Positions 18,168-26,879 of a stretch of DNA of 64,000 nucleotides are shown piece after piece. Source of the stretch: Aerococcus viridans (GTDB lineage Bacteria; Bacillota; Bacilli; Lactobacillales; Aerococcaceae); assembly GCF_002871935.1 (NCBI RefSeq), contig NZ_PNHQ01000008.1:30163-94162 (forward strand). Reading direction: 5' to 3'. Position numbers and translations under genes: made by a program. Position 1 is the stretch's first letter; every line of letters starts with the position of its first letter. The notes under the pieces are model-generated. The model was not told where the DNA came from. It saw only the letters and a list, made by a program, of their open reading frames with translations, and did not search any database.

Positions 18168-19205
18168 TTAAAAATGTACGAAATTAATGATACCTAAAGC
18201 GATCATCAAGCAAGATACCGCTAGATGTAATTTTCGGTGCATGAAAATAATAGCTACAAATTCACGCACCCAATTTAATAATCGCTCCATCATCATAGCC
18301 TGAGCACCTACACCAGACATTTGATATAAGCCTTCCATATTGGCATAAAGTTGACTACGGTATAAATGATATGAAGAGGTAACAAAAACCGCCTTGGTCG
18401 TTTTCAACTGTTTCGTATTGGCTTGTATAATACCTTTAGCATAGATGAAATTCTCATGCGTATTACGTGCTTGGTCTTCAAGTATGATCGTTTCAGGTGG
18501 CACTCCATGGTCCACCAAGTAATCAGCCATAATCCGTGCTTCACTCACATGAGACTCCGCCCCAGTTGACGTTCCACTCACAATAATGCGGGGGACGGTC
18601 TGATATTGGAACCGTTGCCTTTCAATATAATCTATCGCCATATCCAAACGACTTTCTAAAACACTAGAAGGCTTTCCTTCCCTAGATAGTTGTTCGCCTA
18701 GAATAATCACAAAATCCTGTTGGCCCTCATCCTCAAGTAAGGTCAGACGCAAGGTGACCACCAAATAATTGACAAAAGCTAGTACGAAATAGGCCATTGC
18801 AAATTGAAAAACTGTCATCACTTCTTGATGAGAAAAAGGGGCATAAAAGAAGCTTGCCATATATTGAAAGACTGTGCCACCAACCAATAAGACAGCTAAT
18901 AGTAAACCAATTGTCAACTGCAACTTAGACTTTTCAACTCGGTAAACTTTTAAGGCATAGGAAACCATTCCAATCCCAAAAATCATGGTAAATAGGGGTG
19001 CGAGTAACCGCACATAGCGGTCTAACCAATAAAAGGCATGTTGAAACAGCGGATGGTTATTAAAAGTCGGGTCGTTTAAAATCGCTAAAAATAGCATAAT
19101 AAAACCCGCTAAAAATAGAAAGTTATCCACCAAATTACGCGGTGCAATAACGAGAATAACTATGCCAACAAGAAAACATGTTAGCGCTATGAGATATGGA
19201 ATCAT
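18168..19205 (-). CDS. YdcF/SanA-family (DUF218) membrane protein
   Basis: A 345-residue protein with about five hydrophobic N-terminal segments (residues 1-160), then a soluble DUF218 domain beginning VIILGEQLSREG near residue 168 with the conserved SGTSTGAESHVSEA and LEDQARNTHENF motifs, and a hydrophobic C-terminus. Family members act in envelope processes (ElyC, SanA), but the reaction is not known. It lies 8 bp after rsmI and is the last gene of that operon. Confidence 0.8.
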   Translation of the reverse strand: MIPYLIALTCFLVGIVILVIAPRNLVDNFLFLAGFIMLFLAILNDPTFNNHPLFQHAFYWLDRYVRLLAPLFTMIFGIGMVSYALKVYRVEKSKLQLTIGLLLAVLLVGGTVFQYMASFFYAPFSHQEVMTVFQFAMAYFVLAFVNYLVVTLRLTLLEDEGQQDFVIILGEQLSREGKPSSVLESRLDMAIDYIERQRFQYQTVPRIIVSGTSTGAESHVSEARIMADYLVDHGVPPETIILEDQARNTHENFIYAKGIIQANTKQLKTTKAVFVTSSYHLYRSQLYANMEGLYQMSGVGAQAMMMERLLNWVREFVAIIFMHRKLHLAVSCLMIALGIINFVHF

Positions 19206-19213
19206 AAAGCCTC

Positions 19214-20110
19214 CTATATTTCGTGGTAAGCTGCATATACTTCCCGCTTATTGATACCCGTTTGTTTAGCAACTTGTTTAATCGCATCCTTTGTCGACAA
19301 GTCTTTTTGACCCATCCACCAGTCTACTTGTTCTTTTAAGGACATCTCTTCTGAAGCATTCTGTAACATGGTCGCTTCAGTTATTGGCGCATCGTTACCG
19401 GCGATGTAGAAGCAAATTTCCCCTTTAATTGGTCCATTTTGAGCGAAATGTATCGCCAGCTCATCAAGGGTGCCACGATTAAATTCTTCAAACTTCTTGG
19501 TCAATTCCCGTACCACAACCGCGCGCCGGTCAGGACCAAAGGCGTCTCTTAAATCCTCAAGGGTTTGCACTAACCGGTAGGGTGATTCATAAAACATCAT
19601 CGTATACGGAAAATTCACCAAGTCATCTAAGAAGGCCTTTTTCTCAGATTTCTTACGAGGTAAAAAACCAATAAATGCGAACTGGTCGGTATCTAGCCCG
19701 GACGCAATAAGTCCAGTCAAGGCTGCATTAGCTCCAGGTAGTGGCACCACACGAATGCCTTCAGCGATTGCAGCTTGCGCTAATTCAAAACCTGGATCTG
19801 AAATAGCAGGCATACCAGCATCCGATACCTGAGCTAAATGCTGCCCTTTTTTGAGCAAATCTAAAATTTGTGGAATCCGCGTCTGACTATTGTGTTGGTG
19901 GTAGGACATCTGCCCCGTCGTCACCTCAAAATGGTTGAGCAACTTTTGCGTATTTCGCGTATCCTCCGCCAAAATCATATCCACCGATTTCAAGGTATTG
20001 ACTGCACGAAAAGTCATATCCTCCAAATTACCAATCGGCGTCGGCACCAAATACAAGGTCCCAAACCCTTCATTCTCCTGTTTTGTAAATGAATGTTGTA
20101 CCTGAACCAT
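19214..20110 (-). CDS. rsmI: 16S rRNA (cytidine1402-2'-O)-methyltransferase
   Basis: SAM-dependent methylation of C1402 in the ribosomal P site. A 298-residue tetrapyrrole-methylase-fold protein with LYLVPTPIGNLEDMTFRA near the start, DMILAEDTRNTQKLL, VSDAGMPAISDPG and PLPGANAALTGL. The start is the ATG at 20110 with GAGGAG 7 nt upstream; this places the start just past the stop of the preceding gene. Classical yabA-yabB-yazA-rsmI order. Confidence 0.95.
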   Translation of the reverse strand: MVQVQHSFTKQENEGFGTLYLVPTPIGNLEDMTFRAVNTLKSVDMILAEDTRNTQKLLNHFEVTTGQMSYHQHNSQTRIPQILDLLKKGQHLAQVSDAGMPAISDPGFELAQAAIAEGIRVVPLPGANAALTGLIASGLDTDQFAFIGFLPRKKSEKKAFLDDLVNFPYTMMFYESPYRLVQTLEDLRDAFGPDRRAVVVRELTKKFEEFNRGTLDELAIHFAQNGPIKGEICFYIAGNDAPITEATMLQNASEEMSLKEQVDWWMGQKDLSTKDAIKQVAKQTGINKREVYAAYHEI

Positions 20111-20114
20111 GCCC

Positions 20115-20495
20115 TCACTCCTCATTCTTATCCGTCACTACTTCTTCTGGTAAAAAGGGTAAACTGCCCTCTAAGCTATCAGCCACCCGGTCCGTCCACA
20201 TGTTTGGTGGCCAAACTTGGTTGACGCCCTTTTCTTTAAGGAAGGCTTTCTTTTGACTGCGGGTTAGCTGTTTAAACCAATACTCTGCTGACATCGCCCG
20301 CGACTTTGATGTAAACGGCTTGCTATAGACCATATGTACTGGCCTGCGTCCCTTCGCTTGAGTATACTTGGCACCCTTTCCTTGATTGTGCACCTTTTCT
20401 CGACGATCTGGATCCGTCGTATAGCCTGTGTAAAGCGTATTATCACTGCAAGCTAGCACGTAGAAATAGTGCCATTTTTCTGACTTATTCGCCAT
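20115..20495 (-). CDS. GIY-YIG nuclease-superfamily protein (YazA/UPF0213)
   Basis: A 126-residue small protein with the GIY-YIG core: [20 protein letters not shown] (near residues 10-29), the catalytic-type arginine in [10 protein letters not shown], and a downstream glutamate in [10 protein letters not shown]. Function is not established; members may process nucleic acids. It overlaps the upstream methyltransferase gene by 11 bp. The acidic C-terminal tail is family-variable. Confidence 0.9.
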   Translation of the reverse strand: MANKSEKWHYFYVLACSDNTLYTGYTTDPDRREKVHNQGKGAKYTQAKGRRPVHMVYSKPFTSKSRAMSAEYWFKQLTRSQKKAFLKEKGVNQVWPPNMWTDRVADSLEGSLPFLPEEVVTDKNEE

Positions 20496-21243
20496 AAATT
20501 AACTGTCTCATCTCCGGTGTATATTCATCAGAAACGGTTTGGGTATAGAAAGGTGGCAAGACCCGAAGTCCTTTATCATGACCATCTTTCATGAATTCTA
20601 ATAAAATTGTTTTGGCTTCTTTACCTGGTTTAGGATAGATAAACTGCAGCCGCTTCAATGTTAAATGATACTGGCTACCAAGTACGATCAATTCACTCAA
20701 CCGCTCCGGACGATGGACGATATATAGCTTGCCTCGATTGCGTAAGACGAATTGTGCTTGCTTGAAAATATCTTCTGCTGTCATGGCCACTTCATGACGC
20801 GCTAAGGTTTTCGCATCTAGTAAATTGACCTTAGAGTCTTCATATTTTTTAAAATATGGTGGATTACAAGTCACTACATCCACAGAATCCTTTTTAAAAA
20901 CGTCGCGGACAGTTTTTAAATCCATCTGGTGAATCCTAATTTTATCAGATAGGTCATTGTGGACCATAGACCGTTTCGCCATATCCGCTACTTGGGGTTG
21001 GATTTCGATGCCATGAATCTGCGTTTTATCGTTGGTTTTGGCTGATAACAATAAAGGAATGACCCCATTACCCGAACAAAAGTCAATGACCTGCTTCACA
21101 CGACTCGAAGACACTTGGGCGAAATGCGCCAATAAAATGGCGTCTACTGAAAAGGAGAAGGTCAGGTCACTTTGAATAATTTCAAGATTTTGTGGAATTA
21201 AGGCATCTAACCGTTCGCCTGCTCGTAATAAGGATGTCTCCAT
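20485..21243 (-). CDS. tRNA1(Val) adenine37-N6-methyltransferase family (YabB/TrmN6)
   Basis: A 252-residue class I SAM methyltransferase. [16 protein letters not shown] (near residues 49-64) is motif I and [11 protein letters not shown] (near 123-133) is the NPPY motif of N6-adenine methyltransferases. The tRNA target is inferred from homology to TrmN6. Its start codon overlaps the yabA stop (TAATG), indicating translational coupling. Confidence 0.9.
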   Translation of the reverse strand: METSLLRAGERLDALIPQNLEIIQSDLTFSFSVDAILLAHFAQVSSSRVKQVIDFCSGNGVIPLLLSAKTNDKTQIHGIEIQPQVADMAKRSMVHNDLSDKIRIHQMDLKTVRDVFKKDSVDVVTCNPPYFKKYEDSKVNLLDAKTLARHEVAMTAEDIFKQAQFVLRNRGKLYIVHRPERLSELIVLGSQYHLTLKRLQFIYPKPGKEAKTILLEFMKDGHDKGLRVLPPFYTQTVSDEYTPEMRQLIYGE

Positions 21244-21638
21244 TAGCCTTGATTCTCCTCACCAGCACGCTCACCATACAGAATATCTAAACAGAACATG
21301 CACTGTTCGTCATTTCCTCGGCGTTGACCGTAGGAAATATTACAAATATGGAAGCCATCTTCGTAGATATTCATAAGATTTTGACGGGCTTTTGACATCA
21401 CCTGTGGTGTATCCTCGCCAGCAGGTTCATCTGTTTTCGCAGTATTTTGCGATAAACTATCGTTTAATTCCGTTAACTCTTGTACCCGTTCACGTAAATA
21501 AAAATTTTCCATTTTCAAGTTGTGGGAGGAAATCAATAATTTGTCCCATTCTTCATTGATAGCATCAATTTTTTCAATCATCCCCTGCAATTCACTTTTC
21601 AATGCAGTAATTTCTTCTGCTACATGATGTTCATCCAC
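21243..21638 (-). CDS. yabA: Replication initiation control protein YabA
   Basis: A 131-residue regulator that binds DnaA and DnaN and limits re-initiation of replication. The N-terminal 60 residues form a leucine-rich coiled coil; the C-terminal zinc-binding domain has HICNISYGQRRGNDEQCMFC (residues near 99-118). First gene of the operon. An extended -10 (TGCTATAAT, 21811-21803) on the reverse strand about 160 nt upstream is the likely promoter. Confidence 0.93.
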   Translation of the reverse strand: MDEHHVAEEITALKSELQGMIEKIDAINEEWDKLLISSHNLKMENFYLRERVQELTELNDSLSQNTAKTDEPAGEDTPQVMSKARQNLMNIYEDGFHICNISYGQRRGNDEQCMFCLDILYGERAGEENQG

Positions 21639-21991
21639 GTTCCCGCACCTACTTTCTACTAGTCATCCTATACCTATTTAGCCAAAGCTTATTTAAGCAT
21701 CCAATCATTTCCATTAAAACGCAATATCTACGCTTTTCCACTCTCCATGATACCATATGATGTGGCTAACCTAAATGAAAACTTTATTTTCAACTAGCGT
21801 CAATTATAGCACACCTGTTCGGTTTTTGATGATTAATTACCCTAAGGCCATCTTAAAAAAGAATATTTCGCTGAAGTACTAGCAAGTTAAACCTGAGCAG
21901 TATAATTTATTTACCTAAACGATTAAACTCAGCTATGCTAAAATAAAGACAATGAATCGACAAAAAATTTCCAACGAACGGAGTTTCACTC
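21639..21991. other. Divergent intergenic region between yabA and the GNAT gene
   Basis: No gene is seen in these 353 bp. The reverse strand has an extended -10 (TGCTATAAT) at 21811-21803 for the yabA operon. The forward strand has TGCTAAAAT at 21936-21944 for the acetyltransferase gene. No repeat or stable hairpin stands out. Confidence 0.5.
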
Positions 21992-22891
21992 ATGCAAGAT
22001 TTTACCTTTGATAATATGTTTACCCTCGCTGATACCTACGATGAAACCGAATTGTACTATTTCATTGGTAATCGCAAGGTCCCTAGCATGTATAGTAACA
22101 ATAAAATCGTCCTCGATTTTGTCCCTACAGCTGAAGAATTAGATATTCTAGAAGACAATTTCCTAGATTATGCATATGACTTAAACCTTGCTTACTACAG
22201 CTTTGTACTACCTATGAATCAACCACTAGCCCCAGACCTATTCGCTTCAATCGGTGAAGTGGGCTACGAAATTTCACTAACCAAGTTGATGGTGCTAGAT
22301 CCAGCTGACTTCAAAGGGACAACCAAAGCCAAAGATACCTACGGCGACCGTCTCGTCTTAAAAGAAGTAGATGCTTCTATTGAACAAGACTACTTTAATT
22401 TCAACCAAGTTTTTGATAAAGCGATTGATGACTCAGGCCAATTTGCAGCACAAAAGTTAAATTATTACCCATGGTTTTTAGCGGAAAATAATACCACTGC
22501 GCTAGCTGTTTACATCGATGACAAATTAGTCGCTATTACAGATATTATCCGCTTAGCACATGCCTATGAAATTGATAATTTTCAAGTCTTAGATGATTAC
22601 CAGCGTCAAGGAATCGGTTCACTCATCCAACAATGGGTATGTAATAAAGCCCTAGCTGAAGGTAAAATGGTTATTCTTGCTGCTGATGCTGACGATACCC
22701 CTTATGATATGTATGTAAAACAAGGCTACCAAGACCAGGGTATGCAAATTGGGCTCAATCGAAAAATCGAAGCCCCTATCATTGAAGACATCCAAACTTA
22801 TCAAGCTGACCCAGTTGCTTATATGCTTGATAATGCTAATTTTGATGACTTTGATGACTTTGATGAGTTTGAAGCATTTGAAGACGAATAG
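21992..22891 (+). CDS. GNAT-family N-acetyltransferase with acidic tail
   Basis: A 299-residue protein. The second half is a GNAT domain: DNFQVLDDYQRQGIGSLIQQW (near 195-214) holds the acetyl-CoA motif Q-x-x-G-x-G, followed by the beta-bulge and YVKQGYQDQG. The first half is a divergent domain, perhaps a second GNAT fold, as in many Lactobacillales homologues. The last 15 residues are FDDFDDFDEFEAFEDE-like, a strongly acidic, aromatic tail. Acceptor unknown. It stands alone. Confidence 0.75.
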   Translation: MQDFTFDNMFTLADTYDETELYYFIGNRKVPSMYSNNKIVLDFVPTAEELDILEDNFLDYAYDLNLAYYSFVLPMNQPLAPDLFASIGEVGYEISLTKLMVLDPADFKGTTKAKDTYGDRLVLKEVDASIEQDYFNFNQVFDKAIDDSGQFAAQKLNYYPWFLAENNTTALAVYIDDKLVAITDIIRLAHAYEIDNFQVLDDYQRQGIGSLIQQWVCNKALAEGKMVILAADADDTPYDMYVKQGYQDQGMQIGLNRKIEAPIIEDIQTYQADPVAYMLDNANFDDFDDFDEFEAFEDE

Positions 22892-23011
22892 AAGAAGTAT
22901 TATGTCCCCCTTAAAGGTATTAAACTTTCAATCTACTAGAGCGAATGCATATCAATAAAGGGGGGTTCGTGTATATTTAAGCACATATCGTCACCCTTAT
23001 AAAAATAACAG

Positions 23012-23040
23012 TTGACAATGAAAGTTTAACTTGCTAATCT
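23012..23040 (+). promoter_or_regulatory. Sigma-A promoter of birA
   Basis: TTGACA (23012-23017), a 17-nt spacer, TAATCT (23035-23040); the start codon lies at 23072. Confidence 0.8.
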
Positions 23041-23071
23041 AATGCTTATATCAAAAGAAAGGACATATGTC

Positions 23072-24073
23072 ATGACAGTTAAAGCAAAGTTACTGGCTTA
23101 CCTATTAGATCATCCTGGACATTTTCATACTGGACCAGAATTAGCCGACCACTTCCAAGTCAGCCGCAACGCTATTTGGAAAGCTGTAAAGCAACTAGAA
23201 ACTGAAGGATATGGAATTATCCGTCACCCTAAAGATGGCTATGCCTTAGAAAACCTAAATCATGCCATTGATCCTAACCAAATTCGCCATGGCTTACAAA
23301 AAGTTTGGCCTGAATTAAAGGTATACTACCAAGAATCTACCACGTCAACCAATGACCTTGGCCGTAAACATGCAGCAGATCATCCTAACCAACCCGCTCT
23401 ATTTATTTCGAGCGAGCAAACAGCTGGACGTGGCCGTCGCGGTCGATCTTTTTATTCATCGCTTAGCCAAGGACTTTACTTCTCATTAGTGATGACGCCA
23501 CCAAGTGGTGCCAATAATGAACTGGTCGCTTCAATGACGATTGCTTCTGCTTCAGCCTATGCAGAAACATTATCAAGCTATTTATCTGATGATGTTATGA
23601 TTAAGTGGGTGAATGACCTATTTTATCAAGGGAAAAAGGTTGTCGGTATCCTAACCGAAGCAACTTTTGATATGGAAAGCCAGACCATTTCTCATCTGGT
23701 ACTAGGGATTGGGTCTAACCTTGCGGGTGACTTTGCCAAAGAAAATGCAGAAAATCAAACTGTTGCAGGTACCTTATTTGGACCACAATTACCAGGAACA
23801 TTTAATACGAACGATTTAATTACAAACTTTGTCATTAAGTTTAAATCTTACTATGATGACTTATCTAGCCTGGCTTTCCTTGACTATTACCGTAGTCACT
23901 TATTAGGTAAAAACCAGTGGGTGAACTATACAGAAAATCACAAAAACTACCGTGGTAAAATCCTTGATGTAACAGATCTTGGTCATCTTTCAATCGAAAC
24001 ACCAGAAGGTAAAGTGCGAACCCTTGTATCTGGTGAAGTATCTTTCTCTAGTCAGCAATTCGCTGACCAATAA
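23072..24073 (+). CDS. birA: Biotin--[acetyl-CoA-carboxylase] ligase and biotin repressor
   Basis: Activates biotin to biotinyl-5'-AMP, attaches it to carboxylase, and acts as repressor. 333 residues: an N-terminal winged HTH (residues 1-62, HFQVSRNAIWKAVKQLETEG), a central catalytic domain with the biotinyl-AMP loop GRGRRGRSFYS (near 118-128), KWVNDLF, and a C-terminal SH3-like domain. The HTH marks it as a regulatory (group II) ligase. The start at ATG 23072 has AAAGGA 8 nt upstream. The next gene, bioY, carries a BirA-type operator. Confidence 0.95.
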   Translation: MTVKAKLLAYLLDHPGHFHTGPELADHFQVSRNAIWKAVKQLETEGYGIIRHPKDGYALENLNHAIDPNQIRHGLQKVWPELKVYYQESTTSTNDLGRKHAADHPNQPALFISSEQTAGRGRRGRSFYSSLSQGLYFSLVMTPPSGANNELVASMTIASASAYAETLSSYLSDDVMIKWVNDLFYQGKKVVGILTEATFDMESQTISHLVLGIGSNLAGDFAKENAENQTVAGTLFGPQLPGTFNTNDLITNFVIKFKSYYDDLSSLAFLDYYRSHLLGKNQWVNYTENHKNYRGKILDVTDLGHLSIETPEGKVRTLVSGEVSFSSQQFADQ

Positions 24074-24105
24074 CGCACTTAAACTTAACTATAGCAACAA
24101 CTTTT

Positions 24106-24132
24106 GGATGTGTGATCATTTAGCACACATCC
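24106..24132 (+). terminator. Hairpin after birA
   Basis: 9-bp perfect stem GGATGTGTG/CACACATCC with a 9-nt loop, followed by AT-rich sequence without a clear T run, so termination may be weak. Confidence 0.45.
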
Positions 24133-24146
24133 ATATAAAAAATAAA

Positions 24147-24177
24147 TGGTCAACCATAAATAAAATATAGTTGACTC
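24147..24177 (+). promoter_or_regulatory. Candidate BirA operator upstream of bioY
   Basis: Inverted half-sites TGGTCAAC and GTTGACTCA separated by 15 nt, 20 bp before bioY. Firmicute BirA sites are inverted TTGTTAAC-like half-sites with a 14-15 nt gap, so spacing and core fit while the half-sites deviate by a base or two. Confidence 0.6.
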
Positions 24178-24195
24178 AATTAAAAGGAGAACAAT

Positions 24196-24711
24196 ATGAC
24201 AAAATCATCTACTTACTATTGGATACTTTCAGCACTTATGAGTGTTATTACATTCATCGCTTCCTATGTTGTTGTACCGTTCGGTGCAATTCCTTTCACG
24301 CTACAAACCTTAGCCGTTATTTTAACAGGTTTATTACTACCGAGAAAATATGCAGCAGTGGCTATGCTTTTAAACGCTATTCTTTTATTTATGTTTAAAG
24401 GTGCCTTTATTTACAGCCCTTCTTTTGGTTTTATCATCGGTTTTATTGCGGCTATGTTTTTTGCTAGTCAAAATCCAGCACTTGAAAAAGGTTGGAAAGC
24501 ATTAACTATTCGTGCAATTGTGATGAATGTCATCATATTTTTATGCGGTTTAACATATATGTACTTGGCACTAAACTTCTTACTAGATTCACCAATCACT
24601 TGGATGCAAACACTTATGTCAGGTATGATTATCTTCCTACCGACTGATATCATTAAAAATATAGTAGCCATTTACCTTGCTTTAGTCTTGAAAAAACGAT
24701 TAGTCCTATAG
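24196..24711 (+). CDS. bioY: Biotin transporter S-component BioY
   Basis: A 171-residue membrane protein, the substrate-binding subunit of an ECF-type biotin importer, with about six hydrophobic segments. VPFGAIPFTLQTLAVILTGL near residues 24-43 is the family signature. It works with the shared ECF ATPase/T-component encoded elsewhere. Adjacent to birA and behind a probable BirA site, so repression by biotin is expected. Confidence 0.92.
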   Translation: MTKSSTYYWILSALMSVITFIASYVVVPFGAIPFTLQTLAVILTGLLLPRKYAAVAMLLNAILLFMFKGAFIYSPSFGFIIGFIAAMFFASQNPALEKGWKALTIRAIVMNVIIFLCGLTYMYLALNFLLDSPITWMQTLMSGMIIFLPTDIIKNIVAIYLALVLKKRLVL

Positions 24712-24747
24712 AAGTTAGCATACTTATTCAATCAAAAGGCCGTGACT

Positions 24748-25674
24748 TTATCGTCTCGGCTCTTTTGATGATACTATATGCGAATTTGATCTTTCACCAT
24801 TCTGACTATCTTGTGATACTGAAATAGTAAAGATCGTTTGATAACAAGCTAATTCATCTCGATGCATTTTAGCGAATGGTGGATCAAATAATTCAAAGAC
24901 TTGAATGGCCTTATGACACTTGCTTAACCCTTCATCCGACTGACCTTCAATCATTTGAATAAGCCCATCTAAAAATAAGAGTCTATTTTTGAAATAATAA
25001 GCATTTGTGCTAAGTTCAGGTTGGACTTTAGCTACGATATCTTTCACTTCTTCAGTCCGCCCCGACCGTAAACGGTCAAAACACACATTAATTAGAATGC
25101 TGAGCAAGTGATTTTTGATAACATCAGTCTCTTGTAGCGTAGGCAGTTTTTTGACCATTTCATAGACTAATAAGTCCTGCAAAGACATTGTGAGTCCTCT
25201 AAGGGAATTCCCTAATAAAATCACTTCATAAGTTGTCCAGATTGAACAATTCAAAATGTAGTCACTAATAGCCTCTTTATCTGCTTCAGCAATCTCAACC
25301 TCAGTTAAATCGTTGAGTAAAAGTTTCGTCATAATAGCATTATACCTAAATAACACCTGGTTGGTTTCAAGGTACAACTTTTCATGGGTTTGAATAATCA
25401 TTTTCAAAGCATCAATATCACCTTGTTTATAGGCACTATCAATTTCTTCAATATATAATTTATATGGGCTATCGAATTTTTCAATAGCAGCAATAAATTC
25501 TGAAAAGGATATGCCTAAGTTATGAACTAAGTTCACCAAATGATGAATTGTAATACTAGATTCACCACGCTCAAACTTTGAGAGTTGGGAATAAGAAATC
25601 TCTCCCGTGGTCGCATCCTTTAAGGTTAAACCCCGCTCCGTTCTTAAATCTCTATATATTGAACCAATGTTCAC
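24748..25674 (-). CDS. Rgg/GadR/MutR-family transcriptional regulator
   Basis: A 308-residue regulator. Residues 1-65 form an XRE-type HTH (MNIGSIYRDLRTERGLTLKD; SYSQLSKFERGESSI). The remaining alpha-helical region is of the Rgg/MutR C-terminal TPR-like kind that binds short hydrophobic peptides in streptococci. A 21-codon hydrophobic peptide gene lies divergently 83 bp away, the arrangement of Rgg-SHP pairs. The last 20 residues are polar and probably disordered. Peptide sensing is inferred from context. Confidence 0.85.
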   Translation of the reverse strand: MNIGSIYRDLRTERGLTLKDATTGEISYSQLSKFERGESSITIHHLVNLVHNLGISFSEFIAAIEKFDSPYKLYIEEIDSAYKQGDIDALKMIIQTHEKLYLETNQVLFRYNAIMTKLLLNDLTEVEIAEADKEAISDYILNCSIWTTYEVILLGNSLRGLTMSLQDLLVYEMVKKLPTLQETDVIKNHLLSILINVCFDRLRSGRTEEVKDIVAKVQPELSTNAYYFKNRLLFLDGLIQMIEGQSDEGLSKCHKAIQVFELFDPPFAKMHRDELACYQTIFTISVSQDSQNGERSNSHIVSSKEPRR

Positions 25675-25693
25675 GCTGTTGCTCCTTTGTAAT

Positions 25694-25728
25694 ATATGAC
25701 AATAAATAAAATTTCTCGTATAATTCTG
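25694..25728 (+). promoter_or_regulatory. Promoter of the short hydrophobic peptide gene in the rgg intergenic region
   Basis: ATGACA, a 17-nt spacer and TATAAT read forward between rgg and the peptide gene (approximate coordinates). The region is AT-rich; an Rgg binding site would be expected near the -35 but I cannot assign one. Confidence 0.55.
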
Positions 25729-25757
25729 CTATATTTTAACAAAAAGGAGACGAAATC

Positions 25758-25823
25758 ATGAAACAAAAGATCTTATCTTTACTAACAACTATCTCTATTT
25801 TTGGTATTATCGGTGTCTTATAA
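25758..25823 (+). CDS. Short hydrophobic peptide (SHP-like candidate pheromone), divergent from rgg
   Basis: A 21-residue ORF: basic start MKQK, then almost uniformly hydrophobic (ILSLLTTISIFGIIGVL). It has AAAAAGGAG 8 nt before the ATG and a good TATAAT upstream. Streptococcal SHP precursors are 20-25 residues with a basic start and hydrophobic C-terminal pheromone, encoded next to and often divergent from rgg; size, charge pattern and location all match. It lacks the Asp/Glu that usually begins the mature streptococcal pheromone, so this may be a different subtype, or a small membrane peptide. Confidence 0.65.
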   Translation: MKQKILSLLTTISIFGIIGVL

Positions 25824-25829
25824 AGATTT

Positions 25830-25853
25830 AAGCCTATTGTTTCCAATAGGCTA
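25830..25853 (+). terminator. Hairpin between the peptide gene and holB
   Basis: AGCCTATTG/CAATAGGCT with a 4-nt loop overlaps the last codons of the convergent holB gene. No strong T run, so it is a weak terminator candidate. Confidence 0.4.
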
Positions 25854-26847
25854 GCACCATATATTCCATAGCGGATTGTACACTCACATTTGATTGAATC
25901 ATCCGTTGTGCTTGCCCTACTAAATGTAGGGCTTTTGTTGCTTCTTCGACCGTAATCTTAGCCAGTATTCCTTGATAGGCCTCAAAATTATTAGGAAACA
26001 CCATCTGGTCTTGATTGCTTTGTCCTTGATCCGCATGTAGCAATAGATAGAGTAAATCATGAAAATGAAAAGCTACAAGATTAAGGGCTTGAATGATATC
26101 TGCTCTACCCTTGGGACCCTTCATCCAGTCTGATGCTACCATGGTTAGACCTCGAGGGTCTTTTTTCACGATTAAATCAACCCATTGCATAGACCAGGTC
26201 AAACGTTGTTGGAAATCTTCATCCCAAGCCAAGGCAACTGCCTCGTCGATATCATTGGTCAAGGCAGTCAAAGTGGTCGCCATACTTGGTTTAATCCCAG
26301 CTTCTTCAAATAAAGCTTTTAAACTTACCTGATTCAGTTGGGGAAAATGAATCATCTGGCAACGAGAAACAATGGTTGATAAGATAGCATCTCTATTATT
26401 GGTTAAAAGGAAGATAAAGACATTTTCATGCGGTTCTTCAATGAATTTTAATAGTGAATTAGCTGCATTTACAGTCATTTTCTCTGCTTCATGAATGATA
26501 AATATTTGGTTGTCTCCTTCAAGTGAAGACATAGACAACCGCTCTTTCAAATCTCTGGTCTGATCAATTTTTATGGTATTGCCGTCTGGCTCAATATGGA
26601 AAACATCTGGATAATCAGCAGACAGAATCCTGCGACAATGGTTACAAGTGCCACAAGGGATCCCTTGGTTATCAGGATTTAAACAATTTAAATAAGCTGC
26701 TAAATAAAGTGCCATATCTTCTTGACCAGCGCCGACCATCCCTTCAAAAATATAGGCATGACCAAGGCGATTATTGACGAGTACCCTGTCCATCATAGCG
26801 GTTAAATCAGCTTGTTTTCTAGCGATATCAAAATGTTCATGTGCCAT
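25834..26847 (-). CDS. holB: DNA polymerase III delta' subunit
   Basis: Clamp-loader subunit. A 337-residue AAA-type protein with a degenerate P-loop (GMVGAGQEDMA near residues 36-46), zinc-type cysteines in CGTCNHC (near 63-70), and the LLKFIEEPHENVFIFLLTN sensor region. The degenerate Walker A is normal for delta'. 32 bp after tmk in the same direction. Confidence 0.93.
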   Translation of the reverse strand: MAHEHFDIARKQADLTAMMDRVLVNNRLGHAYIFEGMVGAGQEDMALYLAAYLNCLNPDNQGIPCGTCNHCRRILSADYPDVFHIEPDGNTIKIDQTRDLKERLSMSSLEGDNQIFIIHEAEKMTVNAANSLLKFIEEPHENVFIFLLTNNRDAILSTIVSRCQMIHFPQLNQVSLKALFEEAGIKPSMATTLTALTNDIDEAVALAWDEDFQQRLTWSMQWVDLIVKKDPRGLTMVASDWMKGPKGRADIIQALNLVAFHFHDLLYLLLHADQGQSNQDQMVFPNNFEAYQGILAKITVEEATKALHLVGQAQRMIQSNVSVQSAMEYMVLAYWKQ

Positions 26848-26879
26848 AGATGGACTCCTTCCAATTGTTTTATCAGTAT

